This document shows positions 26,494 to 35,018 of a stretch of 64,000 nucleotides of DNA, piece after piece. Numbering within the stretch: position 1 is the stretch's first letter; every line of letters begins with the position of its first letter. Made by a program: the position numbers and the translations under genes. The DNA is taken from the NCBI RefSeq assembly GCF_902459805.1, contig NZ_CABPST010000002.1, positions 1-64,000 on the forward strand, given 5' to 3'. A model generated the notes under the pieces. That model did not search any database. It was given only the letters and a program-made list of their open reading frames with translations, and had not been told where the DNA came from. The DNA comes from Pandoraea bronchicola (GTDB lineage: Bacteria; Pseudomonadota; Gammaproteobacteria; Burkholderiales; Burkholderiaceae).

Positions 26494-27828
26494 TTACAGG
26501 CGCCCGTGCCAGTTGCGAATGAATGTCTCGATGTGCCCGGGCGGCAAGGGGCGCGTGCAATGATACCCCTGCCAGGCATGACAGCCCAGTGATGCGAGTG
26601 CGTCACGTTGCGCGCTGGTCTCGACACCTTCCGCAACCGTCTCGATCTCGAGCTTGCGCGCGATCGCGATGATGGCGCGAATCAGCTCGGTATCGTAGCC
26701 GCCGAGCAGCACGCCGGCCACAAACTGGTAATCGATCTTGACGGTGCCGAACGGCCAGCGCTTGAGACGCACGAAACTGGAATAGCCGGTGCCGAAGTCG
26801 TCGAGCGACAGGCGAACGCCCATTGCCACGAGTTCGTTCATCAGCGTGGCGGCTTCGTCGAGGTGGGAAATCAGCGACGACTCGGTAATCTCGATCTCGA
26901 GCTTGTCGGGTGGCACGCGATGGTGCTTGAGGGCATAGCGGACCGTTTCGAGCGTCTGCACACGCATTTGCTGCGCTGACAGGTTCACGGCCACGCGCGG
27001 GTATTCCTCGCCATCCGTGTGCCACTTGTCGAGCTGGCGGCACGCTTCATGCAGTGTCCAGTCGCCGATAGGACCGATCACATCGCAGCGCTCGGCGGCC
27101 GGGATGAATTCGCCCGGCATGATCAGTTCGTCGTCGCGTTGCCAGCGGATCAGGGCTTCGAGACCGGTCAGCCGATGGGTGCGCATATCGATCTGCGGCT
27201 GATAATGCAGCCGGAATTCCGACCCCGACAGCGCGCGGCCGATGGCGCTGCGCCAGTAGTGTTCGTTGCCTGCTTCGTCCGGCGGATTGATGCCCTCGGT
27301 CGGAGCGGATGGCGCCTCGGTAACGAGAAACCGGGAGGCGCTTTCCCGAATGGCCTGATCGGCGACCTCCGACGTGTGTTCGAGCAGCGTGGCGGGCCAG
27401 ACCGGCACCTGCGGCAGATGCGTTACACCCGCCGAGAGAATCGGGTAGAGAAGACCATTACCGCAAGGCACGGGCGATTCGCCAGCACGGATGAAGCGGC
27501 GGGTGATCTGTGAGGCGGCTTCGCGGCTGCCGAGGTCACGCAGCAAGATGCCAATCTGCTGATCGGAGACGCGTCCGATGAGGTCGCGACGGCGGATGCG
27601 AGAGCCTATGCGAAACGCGATGGTAGCGAGCAGGTCGGCATCTGAAATGGCGATTTGACTGCTCGCCTTGCGTTGGCCGCGGCCCACATGCAGCACCACC
27701 AGCGCGCTGTGGCTGCCGGGCGGGCTCGGGGTGCGCAACTCGAGGCTGAGGGCGCGCAATAGCCGCTGGCGATCCAGCAGCAAATCGGCGAGGACGACTT
27801 GCCGTCGCAGCGCGTTGGTATCGTTCAT
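26494..27828 (-). CDS. EAL-domain c-di-GMP phosphodiesterase with degenerate GGDEF half
   Basis: A 444-residue soluble protein. The C-terminal EAL domain has all catalytic stretches: GLEALIRW, VAVNLSAQQM, EIEITESS, LDDFGTGYSS, VKIDYQFV and VAEGVETSAQ. It should therefore cleave c-di-GMP. The N-terminal 170 residues look like a GGDEF fold that lost its motif (RVSDQQIGILL where RxGGDEF is expected), so it may be regulatory. No signal peptide or membrane segment is present. It lies just upstream of the diguanylate cyclase on the same strand, giving an opposed enzyme pair. The 315-base gap before it has no clear promoter. Confidence 0.9.
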   Translation of the reverse strand: MNDTNALRRQVVLADLLLDRQRLLRALSLELRTPSPPGSHSALVVLHVGRGQRKASSQIAISDADLLATIAFRIGSRIRRRDLIGRVSDQQIGILLRDLGSREAASQITRRFIRAGESPVPCGNGLLYPILSAGVTHLPQVPVWPATLLEHTSEVADQAIRESASRFLVTEAPSAPTEGINPPDEAGNEHYWRSAIGRALSGSEFRLHYQPQIDMRTHRLTGLEALIRWQRDDELIMPGEFIPAAERCDVIGPIGDWTLHEACRQLDKWHTDGEEYPRVAVNLSAQQMRVQTLETVRYALKHHRVPPDKLEIEITESSLISHLDEAATLMNELVAMGVRLSLDDFGTGYSSFVRLKRWPFGTVKIDYQFVAGVLLGGYDTELIRAIIAIARKLEIETVAEGVETSAQRDALASLGCHAWQGYHCTRPLPPGHIETFIRNWHGRL

Positions 27829-28143
27829 CTCGGCAGACGGGCAGCCGTCACCCGTACGGTTGAACGTTTGTCATTGCCGCGTGCGATGCCACAGGACAGA
27901 GCAAGCCCACGCGTCGAACAGGTCGTGCCGCCAAAATACCCTTGAATCATGTTCAGCATAAGACGCGTAAATGTGTCGGCCGTCATGCGAGGGGCGGGTG
28001 GGGCGCACCGGCCGGAGCGCTGCATCCTTCGCACTCAGGCAGACCGCGCGCAAGGCGTGGCCCGACTAGAAGCTCGTGCCCGGTCGCGAAACCGGGTTCT
28101 TTGACTTTTAACGGCACTCGTCATTAAAAATTAAGTACGGGTT
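27829..28143. other. Intergenic region between EAL gene and flavoprotein gene
   Basis: No gene seen. CCCGGT (28079-28084) and ACCGGG (28091-28096) form a short hairpin followed by TTCTTTG. An AT-rich stretch at 28110-28140 lies at the flavoprotein's 3' end. Promoter elements for the EAL gene are not recognisable. Confidence 0.4.
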
Positions 28144-29409
28144 TCACCTATGGCCGGAGCGGCTGGGTTGCGCCAGCCACTCGCGCCCGCGAAGCATGAA
28201 ATCCCAATAAACCTTTGGCAGCACGTACTTCTTCAATACCCATGCGAAGCGGTTCGCGCGCGTACCGTCAATGGGGAAAGTCGGCAGCAGTTTGCCGCCG
28301 TAGCCAAACTCGGCAAGTACGATCTTGCCGTGCTCTACCGTAAGCGGGCAAGCACCATAACCGTCGTAATGCAGTGTAAGCGGGCGGTTGTCCATGGCGG
28401 CGAGCAGGTTTTCCGCGACGACGACCGCTTGCTTGCGCGCTGCGGCAGCCGTCTTGGCGTTCGGGGCGGAGATGGCATCGCCCAAGCCGAAAACATTGGC
28501 ATATCGTGCATGGCGCAGCGTCGCAGGATCCACCTCACACCAACCGGCGGCATCGGCAAGCGGACTCGCGCGCAGCACATCCGGCGCGCTTTGCGGCGGC
28601 ACGACATGCAGCAAGTCGAACGGCTTGTCGACAAACTGCGACCCGCCATCGGCGTCGAAGATTTCGAAACGGGCAACGCGATGCTCACCATCCACGGCGC
28701 GCAGATGCGAGAGGTGATTGAGCGAGATGCCGTAGCGCCCCACATATTCCATAAGCGCAGGGATGTAATCCTTCACGCCGAACAGTGCCGGAGCCACGAG
28801 ATGAAACTCGATCTTCGTCTTGTCCAGCACACCGTTCTGGCGCCACGTGTCGGCGGACAGGTACATCGCCTTTTGCGGTGCGCCTGCGCATTTGATCGGC
28901 ATCGGCGGTTGCGTGAACAGCGCATTGCCACCCTTGAAATCACGGACCAGCGACCACGTATATGGGGCGAGATCAAAGCGATAGTTGGAAGTGACGCCGT
29001 TGCGACCGAGCGTGTCGGTGAGGCCGTCGATGGCTTCCCAATTCAGTTGAAGGCCTGGCGCAACGATGAGGTAGCGATAGCTGAGACGGCGACCGTCCGA
29101 GAGCAGAATCTGTTGGTGGTCCGGCGCGAATGCCGTCACTGCGGCCTGGATCCACTGCACGCCCTCAGGGATGACACTTGCCATCGGGCGCGCCGTGCGC
29201 GCGGGATCGAATTCGCCCGCACCGACGAGTGTCCACGCAGGCTGATAGTAGTGCGTGTCGGCCGGGTCCACGATCGTGATCGAGAGCGACGGGCGGCGGC
29301 GACGCAAACTGGCTGCCACGGAGACACCTGCCGCGCCAGCTCCCATGATCACGATGTCGGCGTTGCCTTGCGTCGCGGGTGCTGGCGTAGCGGATACATC
29401 GCTGGACAT
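28144..29409 (-). CDS. Sulfide:quinone oxidoreductase-like flavoprotein
   Basis: A 421-residue FAD-dependent oxidoreductase. The FAD-binding GAGAAG lies in IVIMGAGAAGVSVAASL near residue 22. Two stretches match the human SQOR/type II SQR group: PIKCAGAPQKAMYLSADTW (with a likely redox Cys) and GYGACPLTVEHGKIVLAEF near the C-terminus. Such enzymes oxidise sulfide at the membrane and pass electrons to quinone. Membership in the broader type II NADH dehydrogenase/SQR superfamily is certain; sulfide as substrate is inferred. ATG 29409 has CGGAGA upstream; the earlier frame from 29484 has no support. No persulfide dioxygenase or rhodanese gene is adjacent. Confidence 0.83.
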   Translation of the reverse strand: MSSDVSATPAPATQGNADIVIMGAGAAGVSVAASLRRRRPSLSITIVDPADTHYYQPAWTLVGAGEFDPARTARPMASVIPEGVQWIQAAVTAFAPDHQQILLSDGRRLSYRYLIVAPGLQLNWEAIDGLTDTLGRNGVTSNYRFDLAPYTWSLVRDFKGGNALFTQPPMPIKCAGAPQKAMYLSADTWRQNGVLDKTKIEFHLVAPALFGVKDYIPALMEYVGRYGISLNHLSHLRAVDGEHRVARFEIFDADGGSQFVDKPFDLLHVVPPQSAPDVLRASPLADAAGWCEVDPATLRHARYANVFGLGDAISAPNAKTAAAARKQAVVVAENLLAAMDNRPLTLHYDGYGACPLTVEHGKIVLAEFGYGGKLLPTFPIDGTRANRFAWVLKKYVLPKVYWDFMLRGREWLAQPSRSGHR

Positions 29410-29749
29410 AAGGTCTCCGACAAATGGGCAAAAATTGGAACGGATTGCGACATATCGATGCGCACATCCTGCGGGCCGCGCCATGACCCTTCATACGAAC
29501 GAATAACGACTGGCGCGCCGCGTGCGGGACATTGTATAGAAACTATGCCGGTTTGCCCCTGTTTTCACGGGGAACGCGGGCACGACGGCGATCATCGAGG
29601 CGTTCAGCGAAATGCGAGGCGAGGAAAGGATTTGAAAGGCACGCGCCGGTCTGGTGCTCGAGCACGTATGTTTTGTGCAAAGAGATGGCGCGTGCCATTA
29701 CTTAGTGAAACGAAGCGGGCGCGACCCGTGCGGTAACGCCCCCCGACGC
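29410..29749. other. Intergenic region between flavoprotein gene and cadR
   Basis: No gene seen in 340 bases. It contains the flavoprotein promoter region on the minus strand and the 3' end of cadR. TTGTATAGAAACTAT at 29532-29546 is AT-rich and could hold a promoter, but no -35/-10 pair is convincing. Confidence 0.4.
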
Positions 29750-30220
29750 TCACGCGTGCATGTGATCGTGATCGCAGGCGACTTCAATCGGATCGGTGTC
29801 GGTGTGACAGGCACAGGCTTCACCATGCGCGCCTTGAATGAGTGCGCGCAGAATTCCGCAATCGCTTGTTTCGTGGCGGCTATGACATTGCGCCTGAAGG
29901 TGCAGCAGCTGTTGCTCGAGCGCTTGCAATTCGTGAATGCGCGTATGCACGCGCGCAATGTGCGCTTCGATCAGTTGGTTCGCGTCTTCACAAGTCACGC
30001 TCGTGTCGTGAGCGAGTTCGCCGAGCCGCTTTGCATCCGCGAGCGGCATGTCGAGCGAGCGGCAATGGCGGATGAAGCGCAGTGCTTCCAGATGGTCTTC
30101 GCCGTAGGTGCGATAGCCGGCATCGGTCCGCGGCGGGGCCGACAGCAGGCCCGCCCGCTCGTAGTAGCGGATCGTTTCGACATCGGTGCCCGCCGCCCGG
30201 GCCAGTTCGCCGATTTTCAT
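29750..30220 (-). CDS. cadR: MerR family Cd(II)/Pb(II)-responsive regulator
   Basis: A 156-residue MerR-type regulator. The helix-turn-helix starts at once (MKIGELARAAGTDVETIRYYERAGLL), followed by GYRTYGEDHLEALRFIRHCR and a dimerisation helix. Metal-site cysteines typical of CadR/PbrR are present: VTCEDANQL, HETSDCGIL and EACACH. The tail DHDHMHA is His-rich, as in CadR. It should sense Cd(II), Pb(II) or Zn(II) and activate the divergent efflux ATPase gene. ATG 30220 is fixed by the invariant MKIGELA start, and GGAG lies 7-10 bases upstream, inside the shared promoter. Confidence 0.93.
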   Translation of the reverse strand: MKIGELARAAGTDVETIRYYERAGLLSAPPRTDAGYRTYGEDHLEALRFIRHCRSLDMPLADAKRLGELAHDTSVTCEDANQLIEAHIARVHTRIHELQALEQQLLHLQAQCHSRHETSDCGILRALIQGAHGEACACHTDTDPIEVACDHDHMHA

Positions 30221-30222
30221 AC

Positions 30223-30253
30223 TTGACTCCGTAGTCACTACAGGGTTTTGAAT
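30223..30253 (+). promoter_or_regulatory. MerR-type cadA promoter and CadR operator
   Basis: TTGACT (30223-30228) and TTGAAT (30248-30253) are spaced 19 bp apart, the overlong spacing of MerR-controlled promoters. Between them ACTCCGTAGT and ACTACAGGGT form an imperfect inverted repeat that matches the CadR/PbrR operator layout. It drives cadA and starts 2 bases from the cadR start codon. Confidence 0.9.
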
Positions 30254-30288
30254 GAAGGGTAACACGAATCAGGAAACCAGGAGTTCAC

Positions 30289-32733
30289 ATGTCCAACCCC
30301 TCGGATTCGGCTCGTCTGGCGGGCACGACGGCGGCCGATCGTATGGTGCTTGACCACGGGGAAGCCCCGGGACATCCGCATCGTCGTGATCAGGGGCATC
30401 AGCACGATCAGTCGCACGATCGCGGCCACGGCCACGGCCACGGCCACGGCCACGGCCATGATCATGATCATGACCATACGCACGATCACGCCGCGTCGCG
30501 CACCACGGGTGCGGCGCATGCGCACGCAGAATCGTCATGTTGCGCAGGTGACGCAACGTTGGCCTTCGTCGAGCCGGTGCCGTCGACCAATGCGCCGCAG
30601 GCCCGGTTTCGCATCGATCAGATGGATTGCCCGACGGAAGAACGCCTCATCCGTGACCAACTCGAGCGGCGGCCCGGCGTCGACGCCTTGTACTTCAATC
30701 TTCTCAAGCGCGAATTGACGGTGGTTTTCGACAGAACTGCGTCGGCCGTCGACGTCTCCCAGCGTGGCGAGGCTGTCGCCGACACGCTGCGCAAGCTCGG
30801 CATGTCGCCAATGCCGCTTGCCGATGACAACGCCAACGCTGTACCGCCGCCCGCGAGCCACAAGCGCGATGTTGCGCGTTTGGTTGCAGGGGGTGTGTTG
30901 GCGGCGGCTAGCGAGGCTGCCGTCTGGTCGGGCGTGCCCGAACACAGCCCTTGGGTTGGCGCCATGGTCGTCATCGCCATTCTGGCTTGCGGTCTGCCGA
31001 CGCTCAAGAAGGGGTGGATCGCTCTACGTCATGTCACGCTGAACATCCACTTCCTGATGTCGCTGGCGGTGATCGGTGCGATGTTCATCGGCCAGTGGCC
31101 GGAAGCGGCGATGGTGATTGTCCTCTTTGCCTTGTCCGAAAAGCTGGAGGCCGCGTCGCTCACGCGGGCTCGGCGTGCCGTGGAGGCACTGATGCGGCTG
31201 GCGCCCGATCACGCATCGGTCGAACAGGCGGACGGCAGTTGGGCGGACGTGCCCGCTGCATCGCTTGCGATCGGAGCGCGCGTGCGTGCGCGTCCCGGCG
31301 AGCGTATTGCCATCGACGGCGTGATCGAGCAGGGAAGTTCCGCGCTCAATCAGGCGTCGATTACCGGCGAAAGCGTACCCGTCGACAAGACCATTGGCGA
31401 CGAAGTCTACGCGGGCAGCATCAACGAGAGCGGCCTCATCGTGTATCGCACGAACGTTGCGCCGGGCGATACGACGCTTGCCCGCATTGTGCGTGTCGTC
31501 GAGACCGCACAGCAGCAACGCTCGCCAACGCAGCGCTTCGTAGACAAGTTCTCACGTATTTACACCCCGGCGGTCGTGCTGTGCGCACTGCTCGTCGCAC
31601 TCGTGCCGCCGTTGGCCTTCGGTCTGGCCTGGTCGCCGTGGATCTACAAAGCGCTGGTGATGCTGGTGATCGCGTGCCCATGTGCGCTCGTGATTTCGAC
31701 GCCCGTCACGGTCGTGAGCGGTCTGACGGCAGCGGCGCGCGCCGGCATCCTGATCAAGGGAGGCGCGTTTCTGGAGAGCGGCCGTCTGATTCGGGCCGTG
31801 GCGGTCGACAAGACAGGCACGCTCACACGTGGCGAGCCTCGGCTGACCGATGTGGTGCCGCTGGGGGAGGCGTCGCGCGACGAGATGCTGACGCTGGCCG
31901 CCGCACTCGACTCGCATACCACGCACCCGATCGCGCGCGCGGTTGTCGATGGTCATACGCAAGCCGGCCTGGGGGCACTGCCGTCCGTAACGGACTTCGA
32001 AGCACTCGCGGGCATGGGTGTGAAGGGACGGATCGGCCAAGCGTTGTACTACCTTGGCAACCACCGTCTGATCGAATCGCTTGGCGTATGCAACGCGAAT
32101 GTGGAGGCCGAACTGGAGCGTCTCGAAGCACAGGCCCGCACGGCCATCGTGTTGGCTAGCGAAACACAGGCGCTTGCAGTGCTGGCCGTGGCCGACACCT
32201 TGCGAGAGGAAAGCCGTGAAGCCATCGCGAGACTGACGCAAATGGGCGTTCGGACGGTCATGCTGACAGGGGATAACCGTGCGACTGCCCAGGTCATCGG
32301 TCAGCAGGCGGGGGTGAGCGAGGTGCGCGCCGAAATGCTGCCGGAAGACAAATGGCAGGCGGTGTCGGCGTTGCGTGAAGCGTTTGGCCACGTCGGCATG
32401 GTCGGCGACGGCATTAACGATGCGCCTGCGCTTGCCGCCGCAGACGTCGGTTTTGCGATGGGTCTGACGGGCACAGACAGTGCGCTCGAGACGGCTGACG
32501 TCACGTTGATGGACGACGATCTTCGCAAGCTGCCGGCCTTCCTCTCGTTGTCGAAGCGTTCGGCGAGCGTGCTCAGGCAGAACATCGCCGTGGCGCTGGT
32601 CATCAAGGCGGTGTTTTTCTCGCTGGCCATTGCAGGGTTGGCGTCGCTGTGGATGGCGGTATTCGCGGATGTGGGCGCCAGCCTGCTGGTGATCGCCAAC
32701 GGCATGCGCTTGCTGCGCACGAAAGTGGCGTGA
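30289..32733 (+). CDS. cadA: P1B-type heavy-metal (Cd/Zn/Pb) exporting ATPase
   Basis: An 814-residue P-type ATPase. The N-terminus has a His-rich stretch (residues 46-63, GH and DH repeats), then CC near residue 84, then a metal-binding fold with MDCPTEE near 110. Core motifs are CPC at 463-465, the phosphorylation site DKTGTLT from Asp507, HP in THPIARA, TGDN and GDGINDAPAL, plus eight membrane segments. The MDCPTEE form and CPC point to Zn/Cd/Pb export. AGGAG precedes ATG 30289. The divergent cadR and the 19-bp-spaced promoter show metal-induced expression. No signal peptidase partner as in pbrABC is nearby. Confidence 0.95.
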   Translation: MSNPSDSARLAGTTAADRMVLDHGEAPGHPHRRDQGHQHDQSHDRGHGHGHGHGHGHDHDHDHTHDHAASRTTGAAHAHAESSCCAGDATLAFVEPVPSTNAPQARFRIDQMDCPTEERLIRDQLERRPGVDALYFNLLKRELTVVFDRTASAVDVSQRGEAVADTLRKLGMSPMPLADDNANAVPPPASHKRDVARLVAGGVLAAASEAAVWSGVPEHSPWVGAMVVIAILACGLPTLKKGWIALRHVTLNIHFLMSLAVIGAMFIGQWPEAAMVIVLFALSEKLEAASLTRARRAVEALMRLAPDHASVEQADGSWADVPAASLAIGARVRARPGERIAIDGVIEQGSSALNQASITGESVPVDKTIGDEVYAGSINESGLIVYRTNVAPGDTTLARIVRVVETAQQQRSPTQRFVDKFSRIYTPAVVLCALLVALVPPLAFGLAWSPWIYKALVMLVIACPCALVISTPVTVVSGLTAAARAGILIKGGAFLESGRLIRAVAVDKTGTLTRGEPRLTDVVPLGEASRDEMLTLAAALDSHTTHPIARAVVDGHTQAGLGALPSVTDFEALAGMGVKGRIGQALYYLGNHRLIESLGVCNANVEAELERLEAQARTAIVLASETQALAVLAVADTLREESREAIARLTQMGVRTVMLTGDNRATAQVIGQQAGVSEVRAEMLPEDKWQAVSALREAFGHVGMVGDGINDAPALAAADVGFAMGLTGTDSALETADVTLMDDDLRKLPAFLSLSKRSASVLRQNIAVALVIKAVFFSLAIAGLASLWMAVFADVGASLLVIANGMRLLRTKVA
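30424..30477 (+). repeat. 6-bp tandem repeat coding for (Gly/Asp)-His in CadA
   Basis: Nine in-frame hexamers: GGCCAC five times, GGCCAT, GATCAT twice, GACCAT. They encode six Gly-His and three Asp-His pairs. Slippage would change the number of metal-binding histidines without a frameshift. Confidence 0.93.
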
Positions 32734-32751
32734 GATTGGATCGCCCGACGC

Positions 32752-33789
32752 TCAGCCCTTGCGCATCCCGCGCTTGAGGGTGTGCGCGTCGGGTAACTGA
32801 CACAGGACATGGGCAGCGCGGCTGGTCGCGTTCACGATGACCGAATCGAGGCGTGCGATCAATACGTCGCGTTGCGCCACCGAAATCGGCATGTCTTCAC
32901 AAACTCGCTGCGCCACCACGGCATCGTTGAGAAGGCCCAGCAGCGATTGCGCGGCCTGCAGTGTGTCCTGATAAGGGGCGCGGACCGCTTTGCGAAGCCA
33001 TGGCGTCAGGGCTTCGGCGCTGTAACGGGCTTTTTTGACCTTCACGCGCAACGCGTGCAACTGCTCGGTGTCGAGCATCGCCAACTGGCGACAATCCGGA
33101 AATAACGCAATGTATCGGGCGCGGAGCACGCTGCGAGCGTGCTTTGTTAGTGCGCGTGGCCGCTTGCCGGGCGTGCGTGAGGGGCGTCGCAGCGCCTTCG
33201 CCGCTCGCAGTTCGGCGCGGCCGTCGTCTCCGATGCCGAATGCCTTCAATAACAACCCATGCAGTGTCCGCTGACGCTCGCTGGCCAGCGCGTCGGCGGC
33301 TTGGGCGTGAGCGTCGCCCCGCAGTTTCGCCACGTAGGTGTCTACCGCCGGCCAGTCGATATCCGGATGGTCGGTGCGCAACTCGGGTAGTGTGGTTGTC
33401 GCCAGCACGTCGGCGTCTCGCGCGGGTCCCGTCGAGTGTCCCAGCCAGCTCAACTCCGCTTTCAGTTGGCGATGCCAACGGGGCTTGAGCCACGGAGAGA
33501 AGACATCGATCAGCGCACGCAGACGCCGCGTCGCAATACGCAACTGATGAAGGGCGTCGGGATCGAAGGTCCCGGCGTGAGCGCCGCGCTCCGAGGCATT
33601 CGGCAGTGATGGCCACTGCGCAAGCGGATAGGCGGCGAGCGTGACGAGCAGACGCGAGGCCGACATGCGCCGCATTTTTGCGGCATCGGGCGGCGACATA
33701 GCCCCTGCGCCGGCCGTGCCGTCCGAGGGCGATACCTGACCGGAGGCGGCGATGGCCGCTGTCGTCACGCGTGTCATGTCACGCAACAT
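32752..33789 (-). CDS. CHAD domain protein
   Basis: A 345-residue helical protein with a CHAD (conserved histidine alpha-helical) domain from about residue 60 to 335. Visible are the conserved HQLRIATRRLRALIDVF and, in the second half, LHALRVKVKKARYSAEAL; their His and Arg/Lys residues are the proposed phosphate or polyphosphate contacts. CHAD proteins bind polyphosphate in several bacteria. There is no linked CYTH domain, which is often fused. The first 55 residues are low-complexity, and the start may be ATG 33789 or 33777; neither has a ribosome site. It is convergent with cadA, 18 bases apart, and not obviously related to it. Confidence 0.88.
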   Translation of the reverse strand: MLRDMTRVTTAAIAASGQVSPSDGTAGAGAMSPPDAAKMRRMSASRLLVTLAAYPLAQWPSLPNASERGAHAGTFDPDALHQLRIATRRLRALIDVFSPWLKPRWHRQLKAELSWLGHSTGPARDADVLATTTLPELRTDHPDIDWPAVDTYVAKLRGDAHAQAADALASERQRTLHGLLLKAFGIGDDGRAELRAAKALRRPSRTPGKRPRALTKHARSVLRARYIALFPDCRQLAMLDTEQLHALRVKVKKARYSAEALTPWLRKAVRAPYQDTLQAAQSLLGLLNDAVVAQRVCEDMPISVAQRDVLIARLDSVIVNATSRAAHVLCQLPDAHTLKRGMRKG

Positions 33790-34123
33790 AGCATAGATGC
33801 TTTGGGAAATGAGCCGGGGAAAATAGGGCGCAACGAGAGGGCGTCGGAGGCTCAGAACCGGGATTGGCAGGACAAATCGGTCGTACGAGCCGGGAACGGC
33901 AAGGGGATGACTGAGGGGGAGGCGTTGCCGAATTGCGCAGGCAGGAGATGCCGGCCCGAAGGCTGAGCGGGGTGTGTTGCTGCCGCGGGCGCCCGGTCTC
34001 CGAGTCGGATGATCGGTGCGCAGGACACCCGCGAGGCGCGCAGCGTCACGTCAGTCGTGGACCTCGCGAGAGGATGACGTGACACGTATCCGATGCCACA
34101 CGCCGCAGGACGGCAATGCGAGC
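33790..34123. other. Intergenic region between CHAD gene and HU gene
   Basis: About 330 bases without a supported gene. A 77-codon minus-strand frame at 33852-34085 has no ribosome site or family resemblance. Nothing else is recognisable. Confidence 0.5.
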
Positions 34124-34153
34124 AAAAAGATAGGCCGGCACGAAGGCCGGCCT
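34124..34153 (-). terminator. Terminator of HU gene
   Basis: On the minus strand AGGCCGGC and GCCGGCCT (34132-34139 with 34146-34153) pair over a 6-base loop, then TATCTTTTT. It lies 14 bases after the stop. Confidence 0.88.
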
Positions 34154-34167
34154 GCGCGCAACTGGTG

Positions 34168-34446
34168 TTACTTCTTGTTCACAGCGTCCTTGAACGCCTT
34201 GCCAGCCGTGAACTTCACGGTCTTGGCAGCCGGGATCTTGATGGTTTCGCCGGTCTTCGGGTTGCGGCCTTCACGCGCAGCGCGCTTGCCCGAACCGAAC
34301 GAGCCGAAGCCGATCAACTGAACCGAGTCACCCTTGGCAACGGTCTTCTTGATCGTCTCGATCAGCTGGTCGAGGGTTTCGCCAGTTTGAGCCTTGCTCG
34401 CGCCCGTAACACCGGCGACGGCGTCGATCAGTTCCTGTTTGTTCAT
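34168..34446 (-). CDS. HU family nucleoid DNA-binding protein
   Basis: A 92-residue HU/IHF-fold protein. It starts [20 protein letters not shown]. The DNA-binding arm carries [28 protein letters not shown], broken here only by the usual turns, and it ends with a lysine tail (DAVNKK). HU bends DNA without sequence specificity and compacts the nucleoid. ATG 34446 has AAGGGAAA upstream and matches the fixed family start; the frame open further upstream has no similarity. It is monocistronic with a good terminator. A TATAAT on the minus strand at 34651-34646 could be its -10 box, implying a leader of about 190 bases. Confidence 0.95.
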   Translation of the reverse strand: MNKQELIDAVAGVTGASKAQTGETLDQLIETIKKTVAKGDSVQLIGFGSFGSGKRAAREGRNPKTGETIKIPAAKTVKFTAGKAFKDAVNKK

Positions 34447-35018
34447 GTGTGTTTCCCTTGAGAGGTGGTGAATATCGGCGACAACTCTAACACTTTCGCC
34501 ATTTGGCGAGTGTCGGTGTTGTATCCGCGCCATAAGGCACGCGGCGCACGCCAGGCTATCGCCTTCACGGCACGTCACGCGAACGCGATCCGAAGATCTG
34601 TCCTGTCACGTATCGAGAGGGCGCCGGCACTGGCCGGGCAGCCGCATTATAGAGCCTTCGGCGGGCTGTGGGCCAGCATTGACAACGGTTTGCGGCGATT
34701 TTGTTGTGCTGTGCCCCGTACTTTCTTGTTCTTGATGATAAAACCCCGGCAACTGCGGGCATCTTCGGTCACGCCGTCGCGCAATCCCTTGCTGGGCGGG
34801 CTTTGGAGGTTTCCCCTAGCGCGTTAAGGGTTGCGTACCGGGCCGACTTTTGGTTGGCGCCGCTCAATCGGCGTCCGGATTGTCCGGAATTCATTGCCGT
34901 GTCATCTGCCATGTCTAGCGTGGCGCCGCACGATGGATTACGTACACGCTGTGTGCGTCCTACACTCGAATGGCGGCGAGCGAGGCGCGTCGCCGCGTGT
35001 TTTTGAGGAATCGCCTTC
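34447..35018. other. Long intergenic region upstream of HU and phosphoesterase genes
   Basis: About 570 bases between two divergent genes, with no supported coding frame. It includes a minus-strand TATAAT at 34651-34646 and several GC-rich inverted stretches. The size is large for this genome's spacing, so a long HU leader or a small RNA is possible. I see no structure that names one. Confidence 0.5.

Noticed and set aside
28150-29736. Plus-strand frame of about 528 codons opposite the SQR-like gene
   Set aside because: No family similarity; sense strand has FAD motif and SQR signatures.
30289-33789. Heavy-metal genes as part of a mobile island
   Set aside because: No transposase, integrase, direct repeats or tRNA target was seen around them.
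33852-34085. 77-codon minus-strand frame between the CHAD and HU genes
   Set aside because: No ribosome site, no domain, low-complexity composition.
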